From CAMLHP01 sp035759745 (lineage in GTDB: Bacteria; Gemmatimonadota; Gemmatimonadetes; Gemmatimonadales; GWC2-71-9): DNA of 64,000 nt. The notes beneath the pieces were generated by a model. It did no database searches. It was not told the DNA's origin and worked only from the letters and a program-made list of their open reading frames with translations. The position numbers and the translations under genes are program-made. Below are positions 1 to 7,241 of the stretch, piece after piece (position 1 is the stretch's first letter; each line of letters begins with the position of its first letter). The stretch covers positions 1 through 64,000 of the forward strand of contig DASTUF010000013.1 of the NCBI GenBank assembly GCA_035759745.1, in the 5' to 3' direction.

Positions 1-446
1 GACTGCGCCACGTTGTAGCGGGTCGCCGTGTTGTTGTACTGCTGGCGGGCGGAGCCGAGCACGTTTTCGGTGTTGGTCAACTCCTGCTGCAGCGACAGCA
101 CGTTGCTGTTCGACTTGAGCTCGGGATAGGCCTCGCTCAGAGCGAACAGCCGCCCGAGCGCCTGGCTCAGCTCGCCCTCCGCCTTCGCCGTCTCCTTCAC
201 GCCCGTGGCCGAGACCGCTCGTCCGCGAGCAGCGATGACCGCTTCCAGCGTGTCTCGCTCGAACTCCATCGCACCCCGCACCGTGCTCACCAGATTCGGG
301 ACCAGGTCGTGCCGCCGCTTCAGCTGGACGTCGATCTGCTTCCAGGCGTTCACCACTTCGTTCTTGAGGGTGATGAGTCGGTTGTACGCCCCCACCATCC
401 AGAAGAGCAGCAGCGCGACAACGACGAGCAGGATGATCAGCGACAT
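1..446 (-). CDS. lemA: LemA family protein (3' part missing)
   Basis: The visible part is about 148 residues, cut off by the left edge of the window. Residues 2-18 form one hydrophobic anchor, followed by the conserved LemA segment (NRLITLKNEVVNAW, then QLKRRHDLVPNL). A long helical region with the pattern ENVLGSARQQYN comes next, typical of the LemA helical bundle. LemA proteins are membrane-anchored, and their molecular role is poorly defined. The ATG at 446 is 14 nt downstream of the MerR gene stop, so the two are probably co-transcribed. LemA is often followed by a TPM-domain or peptidase gene, which would lie outside the window. Confidence 0.92.
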   Translation of the reverse strand, partial: MSLIILLVVVALLLFWMVGAYNRLITLKNEVVNAWKQIDVQLKRRHDLVPNLVSTVRGAMEFERDTLEAVIAARGRAVSATGVKETAKAEGELSQALGRLFALSEAYPELKSNSNVLSLQQELTNTENVLGSARQQYNNTATRYNVAQ

Positions 447-460
447 GCGGACTCCATCGG

Positions 461-1114
461 TCAGTGGGGAGGAAGCAGCGTGGCAAGCGCGCGCCGGACC
501 GCGTCACCGATCACGTCGGCGTCGGCGTGAATGCGGGCAACGGGGTGCTGTTCGTCCAGCAGCAGTTCGACGCCGGGCGCCACGGCGATCCGGCGGCAGA
601 CGGTGCCCCGCGACGCTTCGGCCGACGATGGCGCGGCAATCCACGCCTGCAGGGCGCGGCCTACCCGCCCCCGGCCGGTGCCCGGCGCCTGCAGCAGCGC
701 CAGCCTCGACGGCGCCGGCAGCGCCGCACCCAGCGTCTGTGCCACCCGGCGCTCGATCATGTCGCCGGTCATCTCCCTCATCTCGCCCGTGATGGTCTCG
801 AGCGTGGCGCCTTCCATCTGACGGAGCTTGATCGCCAGCACCTGGAGCAGGTGCCGATAGGTGTACACCGCCGCCGTGCCCCTGCCCTCGGGAGGATTGA
901 CCAGGCCGCGCGTCACGTAGAAGCGAATGGTGCGCTCGCCCGGGTGCGCCCGCGACGCCGCGTTGATCGGGGTGACGCCCGAGGCGTCGAGAATGGCCCC
1001 GGCGAGTGCGGCGAGATCGCGCAGGCCCCAGGGAGCAAGGGCGCCATACTCACGCAACGTGGTCAGCGGATCATTGGCGGCAGGTTGGGCCGAAAGCACG
1101 GAGGTCACGGGCAC
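461..1114 (-). CDS. MerR-family transcriptional regulator
   Basis: About 217 residues. A winged-helix MerR motif is visible in the middle (ERTIRFYVTRGLVNPPEG, then a tyrosine/arginine wing), followed by a helical segment (LLQVLAIKLRQMEG) of the dimerisation type. About 45 residues precede the HTH, which is unusual because MerR domains normally sit at the very N-terminus. The C-terminal part shows no recognised ligand domain and no cysteine cluster. No ATG exists after the preceding stop at 1132. GTG 1114 or GTG 1108 is the best start, and the longer upstream frame is antisense to nothing useful. It probably forms an operon with the TPR gene upstream and lemA downstream. Confidence 0.75.
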   Translation of the reverse strand: MPVTSVLSAQPAANDPLTTLREYGALAPWGLRDLAALAGAILDASGVTPINAASRAHPGERTIRFYVTRGLVNPPEGRGTAAVYTYRHLLQVLAIKLRQMEGATLETITGEMREMTGDMIERRVAQTLGAALPAPSRLALLQAPGTGRGRVGRALQAWIAAPSSAEASRGTVCRRIAVAPGVELLLDEQHPVARIHADADVIGDAVRRALATLLPPH

Positions 1115-1131
1115 AGGAATCGTTGAGATGA

Positions 1132-2409
1132 TCAGGCGCGCGCCAAGGCTACCAGGGCGCGCAGGTCGTCGGCGAGAGCGGTGACTTCCGGCGAGGGCGC
1201 CGGCTCCACCGCAGGTGGCGTTCCCACGCCCAGCTGCTCGAGGGCATGAGCAATGTGGCCCGACCAGGTGGGCAGTTCGTGCATCCGGGCCAGGACAGCG
1301 GCATCCCGCCACGCGGCCCGGGCCCGGGCATGGCGATCGAACCGGGCCAGGCCCGCACCTTCACGATAACGGAATTCCACCTGCAGCAGCGGCGGCAGCG
1401 TTCCGAAGTGGTCCAGCAGCGTCAGCCGCCACCGCTGGAAACCGACCCGGTCGTTGGCCTGGGACGCGAGCTCCATGAGGCCCAGGGCCGCGCGCGCGCG
1501 AATCACGGCATTGGCGGACTGGGCCTCCACCAGCCGGAAGGCCGCGTCGGCCGCCTGGTGCTCACCCAGCAGCGCCAGCGTCCAGCCCAGCTCGCCCAGC
1601 GTACGGAGCCGGTCCTCGACGTCGCTGAACCGGGGCACCGCCTCCAGCAGGGCGCGCACCGCCGGCACCGGGCGACCCCGGGCGGCGTGGATCGCGCCGA
1701 GTTCGGCCAGCGCCAGCCCACCGAGCGACTGCAGCGCCGGATCCGCATCCGCCAGCTCGATCACGGTACAGACCTCACGCTCTGCCGCGGCCACGTCGCC
1801 ACTCAGTCGCCAGGCTGCGGCCTGGCCTAGCCGGGCCCGGATCGCCGCCGTCTCGTCCCCGGCCTCGCCCGCGGCGGAGACCGCGGCGTCGTAGGCTGCG
1901 CCGGCCGGCGCGGCCCGCCCCAGATGGCGGTTGAGCCGGCCGATGGTGAGCGCCAGCGAGGCGAACTCGCGTGGGGGAATGCCCTGGCGCCAGGTCAGTC
2001 CGACGAGACGCTCTACATCGAGCGCCTGATCAAAGCGACCCGCTCGCTCCAGGTGATCGGCGTAACCAGTGAGGGCATCCCGGGCCGCGGCCAGCCGCTC
2101 GGAGGGCGCCGCGCGCGTGGCCTCGACGATCCGCGCGAGGTGCTCGGCATCCGCATCATCGGCCGACAGCGTCGCGACATACTCCGCCGTATGATCGCTC
2201 TGCCAGCGGAAACCCTGCTCCTCGCACGGTGCGCCGGTGAGCCCCACCATCCGGTCCATCAGGCGCGCCACGAGGTACGCGCCCAGGGCACCCCGCTGCG
2301 ATCCGTCCATCTCCGCCATCCGCTCGTCCGCCCGCGCCAGCAGCGCTGCGTGCCGCAGGCCGGCAGGCCGATTCATGAAGGCACGTTCGAGTTGCTGGAC
2401 GGTGAACAC
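1132..2409 (-). CDS. TPR-like repeat protein
   Basis: 425 residues, rich in alanine and leucine, with no signal peptide or membrane segment. From about residue 100 onward it consists of paired amphipathic helices with TPR-like spacing (for example AARDALTGYADHLERAGRF and LGELGWTLALLGEHQAA). This suggests a solenoid scaffold for protein-protein contacts. No enzymatic motif is visible. It is the first gene of a minus-strand group with the MerR regulator and lemA. The specific function is unknown; the call rests on helix pattern, not on a confirmed profile match. Confidence 0.6.
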   Translation of the reverse strand: MFTVQQLERAFMNRPAGLRHAALLARADERMAEMDGSQRGALGAYLVARLMDRMVGLTGAPCEEQGFRWQSDHTAEYVATLSADDADAEHLARIVEATRAAPSERLAAARDALTGYADHLERAGRFDQALDVERLVGLTWRQGIPPREFASLALTIGRLNRHLGRAAPAGAAYDAAVSAAGEAGDETAAIRARLGQAAAWRLSGDVAAAEREVCTVIELADADPALQSLGGLALAELGAIHAARGRPVPAVRALLEAVPRFSDVEDRLRTLGELGWTLALLGEHQAADAAFRLVEAQSANAVIRARAALGLMELASQANDRVGFQRWRLTLLDHFGTLPPLLQVEFRYREGAGLARFDRHARARAAWRDAAVLARMHELPTWSGHIAHALEQLGVGTPPAVEPAPSPEVTALADDLRALVALARA

Positions 2410-2549
2410 TGCGTGAAGGACTCCGGCCGGTGAGGGTGTGGCGCTAGTATGCCCCCGCGTTCGAAGGTCGGCAAGTGGCGCGCCGAAATTCGTTCACCAT
2501 CGCAGTAATCCGATGACGAAGAAGCGCAAGGGGCATGCTACCGTGCACC

Positions 2550-2978
2550 ATGCGACGCGGCGTCACCCTCATCGAACTGACGTGCATCATCGTCATCCTC
2601 GGCATCATGAGCGCCATCATGGTGCCGGTGGCGGCACGGCCGCTCAACGTCATCGCGGTCGACAACGCCGCGCATCAGCTCGTGCGCGCTCACATGCGCG
2701 CCCGCATGGCGGCGCTGCGCACCAACCGGGTCGCGCTGGTCCAGTTTACCGCCGACAGCTTGGTGGTGAACCTGCTCGACGGACGCGACACAGTGCCGGA
2801 ATGGAAGCGCGAGGGCCCCGCCGCGGATGGCATCACCCTCACCGGCCCCACCCGGCTGCTGCGCTTCACTCCGTACGGCATCAGCTTCGGCCTGTCCAAT
2901 GGCACCTGGATCGTCAGCAAGGGGAGTGCGACGAAGCGAGTGGTGATTTCGCGCTATGGGAGGGTGCGAGTCGAGTAA
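2550..2978 (+). CDS. Type IV pilin-like / GspH-type pseudopilin
   Basis: 142 residues. The N-terminus carries a class III prepilin signal: a short positively charged leader (MRRG), then VTLIEL with the conserved Glu at +5 of the mature protein, then a hydrophobic helix (CIIVILGIMSAIMVPV). Prepilin peptidase would cut after the Gly. The C-terminal domain has the beta-rich look of GspH/FimT minor pseudopilins (LRFTPYGISFGLSNGTWIV). No other pilus or type II secretion genes lie nearby, so it is an orphan minor pilin. An upstream ATG at 2535 is possible, but 2550 gives the canonical leader. The last 25 bases overlap the convergent lipoprotein gene. Confidence 0.8.
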   Translation: MRRGVTLIELTCIIVILGIMSAIMVPVAARPLNVIAVDNAAHQLVRAHMRARMAALRTNRVALVQFTADSLVVNLLDGRDTVPEWKREGPAADGITLTGPTRLLRFTPYGISFGLSNGTWIVSKGSATKRVVISRYGRVRVE

Positions 2979-4030
2979 GTGTAAAGCGAAACCGCCGACT
3001 CGCCGACATCGGATTCACCATATGCGATCAAATACTCACCCTGCAGTTCGAAGCGTCTCACAGGCGATGGAACCCGGACGATACCCAGATACGAGCCATC
3101 GGGCCCAAAAACATCAAACTCCGCATCAACACCATCCAGCGTGCTGCGGAGTATCCAGAGCCGGCCTCGGTCGTCGGCCGCGATATCCATGATCAATCGC
3201 TTGAACTCAGGCGGCTCCGCCATGGGGAGCCCCGGGCGCTGAGCCGCAGCCTGCCTGAAACGCGCTGCGATCACTTCCCGCTCTGCGCTGCTCAGGGGGA
3301 CCCGTTCCACATCGTGCCGCTGGAAGGTGGTCACAACCTGGCCGATCGAGTCGGTTTCCATAACGACATAGACCGAGTCAGGATAGGCAAACAGTCCCCG
3401 GCCTGGCGAGAGGACATCGACTGGCCCGAACTCCCAGTTCATCCCTGTGGAGTCCATCAGCGCGCGAGGCAGAAGTGCACCCGCAACTTCGCTTCCTCCC
3501 GAGTCATCCCAGACGACACGGCGAAGCTGCAGCCCCCCCGCAGATTCCTGCTTGGCAAAGAGGCCCGCAGGAATCCACGCCAGATCGTGCACCCAGCGGC
3601 GAAGAGTCGACTGCCCAAGCCAGCGACCATCAGGCGACCAGAAGCCAATCCGGGCATTTCCTACGTCCGCGACGGCCATGGTGCCGTTCATGCCAACTTC
3701 GAGATCCTTGGCGACACGAATCTCCCCAGGACCCGAGCCCTCTCGGCCAATCCGACTCAGCATCCGGCCCGAAGAATCGAACACGAGGATCTGCCAAGCA
3801 TCGGAATCGAGGACAAGGATCCGGGTACCTGGTCCAACTCCGACATCCACCGCATTGAACGACAATGAATCCGTCGAGACGATCGTCGTCACCAAGGTGG
3901 GCTCGGGCACCGCTGTTGGTTCAGTGCGAGAGACTGGAACTGCAGAGTCGTCGCACCCGAGCGCAGCGAGCAAAAACGCCGCCGCGGATATCCCGCGGCA
4001 TCGAGCCGGGCGATACCCGAGCGCCGTCAT
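2954..4030 (-). CDS. Six-bladed beta-propeller lipoprotein
   Basis: 358 residues. The N-terminus is a lipoprotein signal ending in the lipobox LAALGC. The rest contains blades of the 6-bladed/NHL type: ILVFDSSGRMLSRIGREGSGPGEI, a hallmark of this family, recurs in variant form as FDVFGPDGSYLGIVRV. The presumed role is ligand or protein binding on the outer or periplasmic side of the membrane; no enzyme motif is seen. ATG 4030 is preferred over GTG 4036 because GGGAG lies 7 nt upstream of it. The 3' end overlaps the pseudopilin gene by 25 bases in convergent orientation. The small Fis-type regulator lies 15 nt upstream on the same strand. Confidence 0.8.
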   Translation of the reverse strand: MTALGYRPARCRGISAAAFLLAALGCDDSAVPVSRTEPTAVPEPTLVTTIVSTDSLSFNAVDVGVGPGTRILVLDSDAWQILVFDSSGRMLSRIGREGSGPGEIRVAKDLEVGMNGTMAVADVGNARIGFWSPDGRWLGQSTLRRWVHDLAWIPAGLFAKQESAGGLQLRRVVWDDSGGSEVAGALLPRALMDSTGMNWEFGPVDVLSPGRGLFAYPDSVYVVMETDSIGQVVTTFQRHDVERVPLSSAEREVIAARFRQAAAQRPGLPMAEPPEFKRLIMDIAADDRGRLWILRSTLDGVDAEFDVFGPDGSYLGIVRVPSPVRRFELQGEYLIAYGESDVGESAVSLYTYSTRTLP

Positions 4031-4045
4031 ATCCACACTCCCACG

Positions 4046-4435
4046 CTATTCGAGCTGGTACTTCCGGATCTTGTTCAGCAGCGTCGATCTCGAAATTCCC
4101 AGCAGCAGCGCCGCCTGGCGCCGGTTGCCCCGGGTGTGTTCCAGCACCCGCGCTATGTGGCGCCGCTCGGCGGCGGCGAGTGAATCGGGAACCGCCGCCT
4201 TGGCGGGGGCCAGCGCCTCCCGCAGCAGGTCGAGGTCGAGCCCCGACGCCGCCAGGTCGAGCAGCAGCAGCTCAAACCCCGGCGTGGCGCCGCCCGGACC
4301 CGCCACAAGCGCGGCCGAAGCCTCCGCGCCGGTACGTTCGGCCACCACCACGATCCCGGCTTCGCGCAGCAGCTGCACCAGCTCGCGGCGCCGGTTGTCG
4401 TCGCCATCCAGGAGGAGGACATGCTTCTCACTCAT
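4046..4435 (-). CDS. Receiver-like plus Fis-type HTH regulator
   Basis: 129 residues. The first ~75 residues resemble a shortened receiver domain (MSEKHVLLLDGDDNRRRELV), with an Asp candidate in LLLDLA. The C-terminal ~45 residues are a Fis/HTH_8 domain (RRHIARVLEHTRGNRRQAALLLGISRSTLLNKIRKYQ), as at the end of NtrC-family regulators. The central AAA+ sigma-54 activation domain is absent, so it cannot act as a classical enhancer-binding protein. It may be a DNA-binding regulator of PrrA/ActR-like build. The downstream lipoprotein gene is a plausible operon partner. The HD exonuclease gene diverges from its 5' side. Confidence 0.75.
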   Translation of the reverse strand: MSEKHVLLLDGDDNRRRELVQLLREAGIVVVAERTGAEASAALVAGPGGATPGFELLLLDLAASGLDLDLLREALAPAKAAVPDSLAAAERRHIARVLEHTRGNRRQAALLLGISRSTLLNKIRKYQLE

Positions 4436-4504
4436 GTTCGAAAGGTACTGCGGCGCACACGCGCCAGCTATCCGCTGTCACAGGGCGCCACTAATTTGTC
4501 TTCC

Positions 4505-5491
4505 ATGGCCATTCGAGACCTCCGGACGCTCGAGTTCAACCAGCGCGTTGCCGACCCGCTGCTGGTCCTCGACGTGCAGCGCCGCAGCTTCGGCGCCGAC
4601 AAGGACTGCACCATCCTGACCTTGGGCAATGCCACCGGTCGCATCGAGTCGGCGCCGTTCTGGGGCGCCGAGCAGGCCGCGGTAGCAGGCGTTGCGGCGG
4701 GAGACGTTGGTCAGGTGATCGGCGAAGTGAGCGAGTACCGCGGCAAGCGCCAGCTCAAGGTCACGTCGTTCCGGGTGCTGCCGCGCGACAGCGTCGACTA
4801 CGCCGGCTTGTTGCCGTCCATTGGCGACGTCGAGCCGTTCTGGAAGCGACTCGATCAGTGGCGCGAGGATATCGCCGGGCCCAGGCTCAAGGCCGTAGTG
4901 GCGCTGTTCTTCGACGATCCCGACTTTCGCCAGCAGTTCGAGCAGTGCCCTGCCAGCCCCATGGGCCACCACGCGCAGCTGGGCGGCCTGCTCAAGCACG
5001 TGTGGGAAGTCGCCCATATCGGACGCTCCATCGCGGCGTCGAGTGGCGCCGATCGCGACCTGGTCGTCGCCGGCGCGCTGCTGCACGACATAGGCAAGAT
5101 CGAGAGCTACCGGTGGAACGGCGTGTTCGGGTATACCGACCGGGGCCGGCTGCATGGCCACGTGGTGCTGGGCTCGCTGATGCTCGACCGGCGGCTCCGC
5201 GAATCACCGGAACCGGTCTGCACCGAGCTGGAGGAGATGATCCTCCAGCACCTTATTCTCTCGCATCACGGCCGCACCGAGCTCGGCGCCGCCGTGCCGC
5301 CCATGACCCTCGAGGCCGAGGTGCTCCACTACGCCGACAACGCCAGCGCCAAGTCGGCCAGCATGGCCGACGCACTCGAGGACAGCGAGAACTTCACGGG
5401 AGAAGAGTTGGTGAGCAGCCGCAGCATCTGGCAGCTGGACAAGCGGCGCGCGTGGCGCGGGAGGAGCGACTGGGGAGGGCTGGACGGCTAG
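4505..5491 (+). CDS. YhaM-like 3'-5' exoribonuclease (OB fold plus HD domain)
   Basis: 328 residues. An N-terminal OB-fold-like segment (about residues 10-95: DCTILTLGNATGRIES, GKRQLKVTSFRVL) is followed by an HD phosphohydrolase domain. HD ligands are visible in MGHHAQLGGLLKHVWEV, LLHDIGKIE (the HD pair), HGHVVLGS and LSHHG. This arrangement matches YhaM/CBF1-type exoribonucleases, which degrade RNA or single-stranded DNA from the 3' end using divalent metal. The start at 4505 gives the conserved beginning MAIRDL. The stop codon TAG (5489-5491) lies inside a tandem octamer array that leads into a strong hairpin. Confidence 0.85.
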   Translation: MAIRDLRTLEFNQRVADPLLVLDVQRRSFGADKDCTILTLGNATGRIESAPFWGAEQAAVAGVAAGDVGQVIGEVSEYRGKRQLKVTSFRVLPRDSVDYAGLLPSIGDVEPFWKRLDQWREDIAGPRLKAVVALFFDDPDFRQQFEQCPASPMGHHAQLGGLLKHVWEVAHIGRSIAASSGADRDLVVAGALLHDIGKIESYRWNGVFGYTDRGRLHGHVVLGSLMLDRRLRESPEPVCTELEEMILQHLILSHHGRTELGAAVPPMTLEAEVLHYADNASAKSASMADALEDSENFTGEELVSSRSIWQLDKRRAWRGRSDWGGLDG

Positions 5492-5509
5492 ACGGCTGGA
5501 CGGCTGCAA
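5478..5509 (+). repeat. Octamer tandem array across a stop codon
   Basis: Three copies of GGCTGGAC (one reads GGCTAGAC) and a partial fourth run without gaps from 5478. The TAG of the HD exonuclease gene is formed by the variant copy. An inverted copy lies in the hairpin just downstream. Confidence 0.75.
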
Positions 5510-5513
5510 AAAC

Positions 5514-5549
5514 GAAACGGCCGTCCAGTCGTGGCTGGACGGCCGTTTC
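5514..5549. terminator. 15-bp hairpin between convergent genes
   Basis: A perfect 15-bp inverted repeat (arms 5514-5528 and 5535-5549) has a 6-nt loop, TCGTGG. It starts 22 nt after the HD exonuclease stop. An A-rich stretch precedes it and TTTC follows, so it could stop transcription in either direction, although neither T tract is long. Confidence 0.7.
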
Positions 5550-6031
5550 TCGCGATGACAGGGGAGGGACGCAGCCGAAGCTGTCGTTCTTAAGAACCCT
5601 CTCTTGATTCCCAGACCGGATGGCCGTCCTGCCTGGTTCATCACCGCTGGCGCTGCGAGTCCGACCGGGTCGCGGACCGATCGATCGCACGGCATCCCGA
5701 GGCGCCAGATCGGGACGGATGAGGCACGCGACTGGCCTCACCTGCCCGGAACTGCCGAGGTATCAACGCCAGCCGAAACCCTTGGAAAGCCCGACTGACT
5801 CCACCATCAGCACTTCCGAGCCGCCTTCCGCGTTGTATGCGAACCCGGAGCCCGCACACGCGACGAATTGCGTGACCCCAATTTGGGAAGTGGGGCTAAA
5901 TCGCGCAAGTGCCTGATTTTATTCGGTTTAGGTCACTTCGCTGTGGAAGATTTGTGGTCGATGAAACTGTTCCCAGCGGTGCGGTTACGGCATCCATCCA
6001 CAGAATGTGGAGATGTGTATCAACAGAGGGC
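5550..6031. other. Convergent intergenic region with no confident gene
   Basis: This stretch separates two convergent genes. It holds a perfect 12-bp palindrome GTTCTTAAGAAC (5586-5597). A relatively AT-rich patch (about 5880-5960) has an imperfect inverted repeat (AAGTGCCT / AGGTCACTT) around a 15-nt AT-rich loop. A minus-strand open frame without a good ATG runs from about 5914 to a stop at 5763. The segment CCACAGAATGTGG (6000-6012) is a short palindrome. No known RNA gene is recognised. Confidence 0.5.
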
Positions 6032-6595
6032 CTACCCGGCCAGAGGGTTGTGGCGGGCTCCAGCCGGGTGGTAATCGATGCGATACGCCCGGAAGAATCC
6101 GCGCGAGACGGCGTTGTAGCCGTTTACCCGATCCATGAGCGGTGCCGCCTTGGCGTTGCCGTAGCCGCGCACCTCTTCACCGTTCCCCGGCTTCCCCATC
6201 TCCGCGAAGGTCGAATCACATGCCTGCAGCAGCCTGGGAAGACTGTCCAGCCCCGCCAGCAGCCTGAGCTGCGCCTGTTCCTGGCGCCAGTCGGCCGGCT
6301 TCGCCGAGATCACGCTGGTCCGGGTGGTTGCCACCACCGGCAATGCCGCCGCACAGCTCTTGGCGAGGTGGCGTGACCTGGACGCCATCGCCGCAGCGGA
6401 CGATCTACGCAGATCCTGACGCAGGCTGGAGATGGACGCCGTCACCATCGACAGCGAGTCCCGCATCTCGTACAGGGACACCCGCACCGATTCCAGCTCC
6501 GGCGCGAGCGCCTTCTCCGGCAGGATCACGGTGGCCTGGGCTGAGAGCGGAGTGGCAACGACGGAAAGGACCAGCAGCAGCGACGCAAGCTTCAT
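6032..6595 (-). CDS. Exported hypothetical protein
   Basis: 187 residues. The N-terminus is a clear Sec signal peptide (MKLASLLLVLSVVATPLSAQA). The mature part begins with a helical, coiled-coil-like segment (PELESVRVSLYEMRDSLSMVTASISSLRQ, residues ~30-60), and two cysteines occur further on (KSCAAALP, LQACDSTF). I do not recognise a family. ATG 6595 was chosen over the longer open frame because it gives the signal peptide and overlaps the upstream gene stop by 4 nt (ATGA). It is therefore probably translated together with that gene. Confidence 0.7.
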   Translation of the reverse strand: MKLASLLLVLSVVATPLSAQATVILPEKALAPELESVRVSLYEMRDSLSMVTASISSLRQDLRRSSAAAMASRSRHLAKSCAAALPVVATTRTSVISAKPADWRQEQAQLRLLAGLDSLPRLLQACDSTFAEMGKPGNGEEVRGYGNAKAAPLMDRVNGYNAVSRGFFRAYRIDYHPAGARHNPLAG

Positions 6596-7203
6596 GATTC
6601 GGTTCCAACCTCGATGTAGCGCCACTCCGGCTCGTCGTCGGCCGCGAGGAAAAGCGCGCCGGCCGAACTGGCGGCGAACCATCCCCCGACCATCGCGCAG
6701 GGCGGAGTAACATGTTCCAGAATGTGGCCGAACCATCGCCTGAGGTGCCGGACTTCGGGTCCCCGGCGGCTCAGCAGGGCCATGAGTGAACCAGTGCCGG
6801 ACGTCGCTCGCAGAAAGTGCGCCACCGCGTGGGCCCGCTGGCTGAACTCGACGGCCTTCACTCCCGGCTCGTCGAACAGCACCGCTCCCTCGAAGAGGTC
6901 CATCGGCGGAGCATCAAGCCGGGGGCCAAGATAGACATACCGCCTGCCGTCTTCCGCCTTGCGCTCGACCACCGCCGCTGCCGTCTCGCTGGTCAGCCTG
7001 GCGGCGTGGACCATGTCCTCATCCCGGAGAATTCCAACCGCACCTGTCCACTCCAGGGCCGCGAGGGCGTTCTCGACCGGACACCCGATCCCGTCATCGA
7101 ACGCCAGGAGCCGGGGGGCTTCCCCGGCCCGGAGCACGAAATGGGCGAGCGCCTCGGCTCGATCCGAGTAGCTGCGAATGACCAACAGGGCTGGTGCTGA
7201 CAT
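6592..7203 (-). CDS. Hypothetical protein
   Basis: 203 residues, soluble, without signal peptide or membrane segments. I do not recognise a domain. Visible features are a beta/alpha start (ALLVIRSYSDRAEALAHFVLRAG), a basic helical segment near residue 150 (LLSRRGPEVRHLRRWFGHILEHV) and an acidic C-terminus. It is translationally coupled (4-nt overlap) to the exported protein downstream. The stretch SGTGSLMALLSRRGPEVRHL could be a partner-binding helix, but no function is assigned. Confidence 0.6.
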   Translation of the reverse strand: MSAPALLVIRSYSDRAEALAHFVLRAGEAPRLLAFDDGIGCPVENALAALEWTGAVGILRDEDMVHAARLTSETAAAVVERKAEDGRRYVYLGPRLDAPPMDLFEGAVLFDEPGVKAVEFSQRAHAVAHFLRATSGTGSLMALLSRRGPEVRHLRRWFGHILEHVTPPCAMVGGWFAASSAGALFLAADDEPEWRYIEVGTES

Positions 7204-7241
7204 CCCGTAAATCTACCCCGAGCAAGGCGTTTGGGCGAACG

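Noticed and set aside
5985..6030. Possible DnaA boxes or replication origin (CCATCCACAG, GTGTATCAACA)
   Set aside because: The matches to TTATCCACA are imperfect and few, and no dnaA, dnaN or similar gene is nearby.
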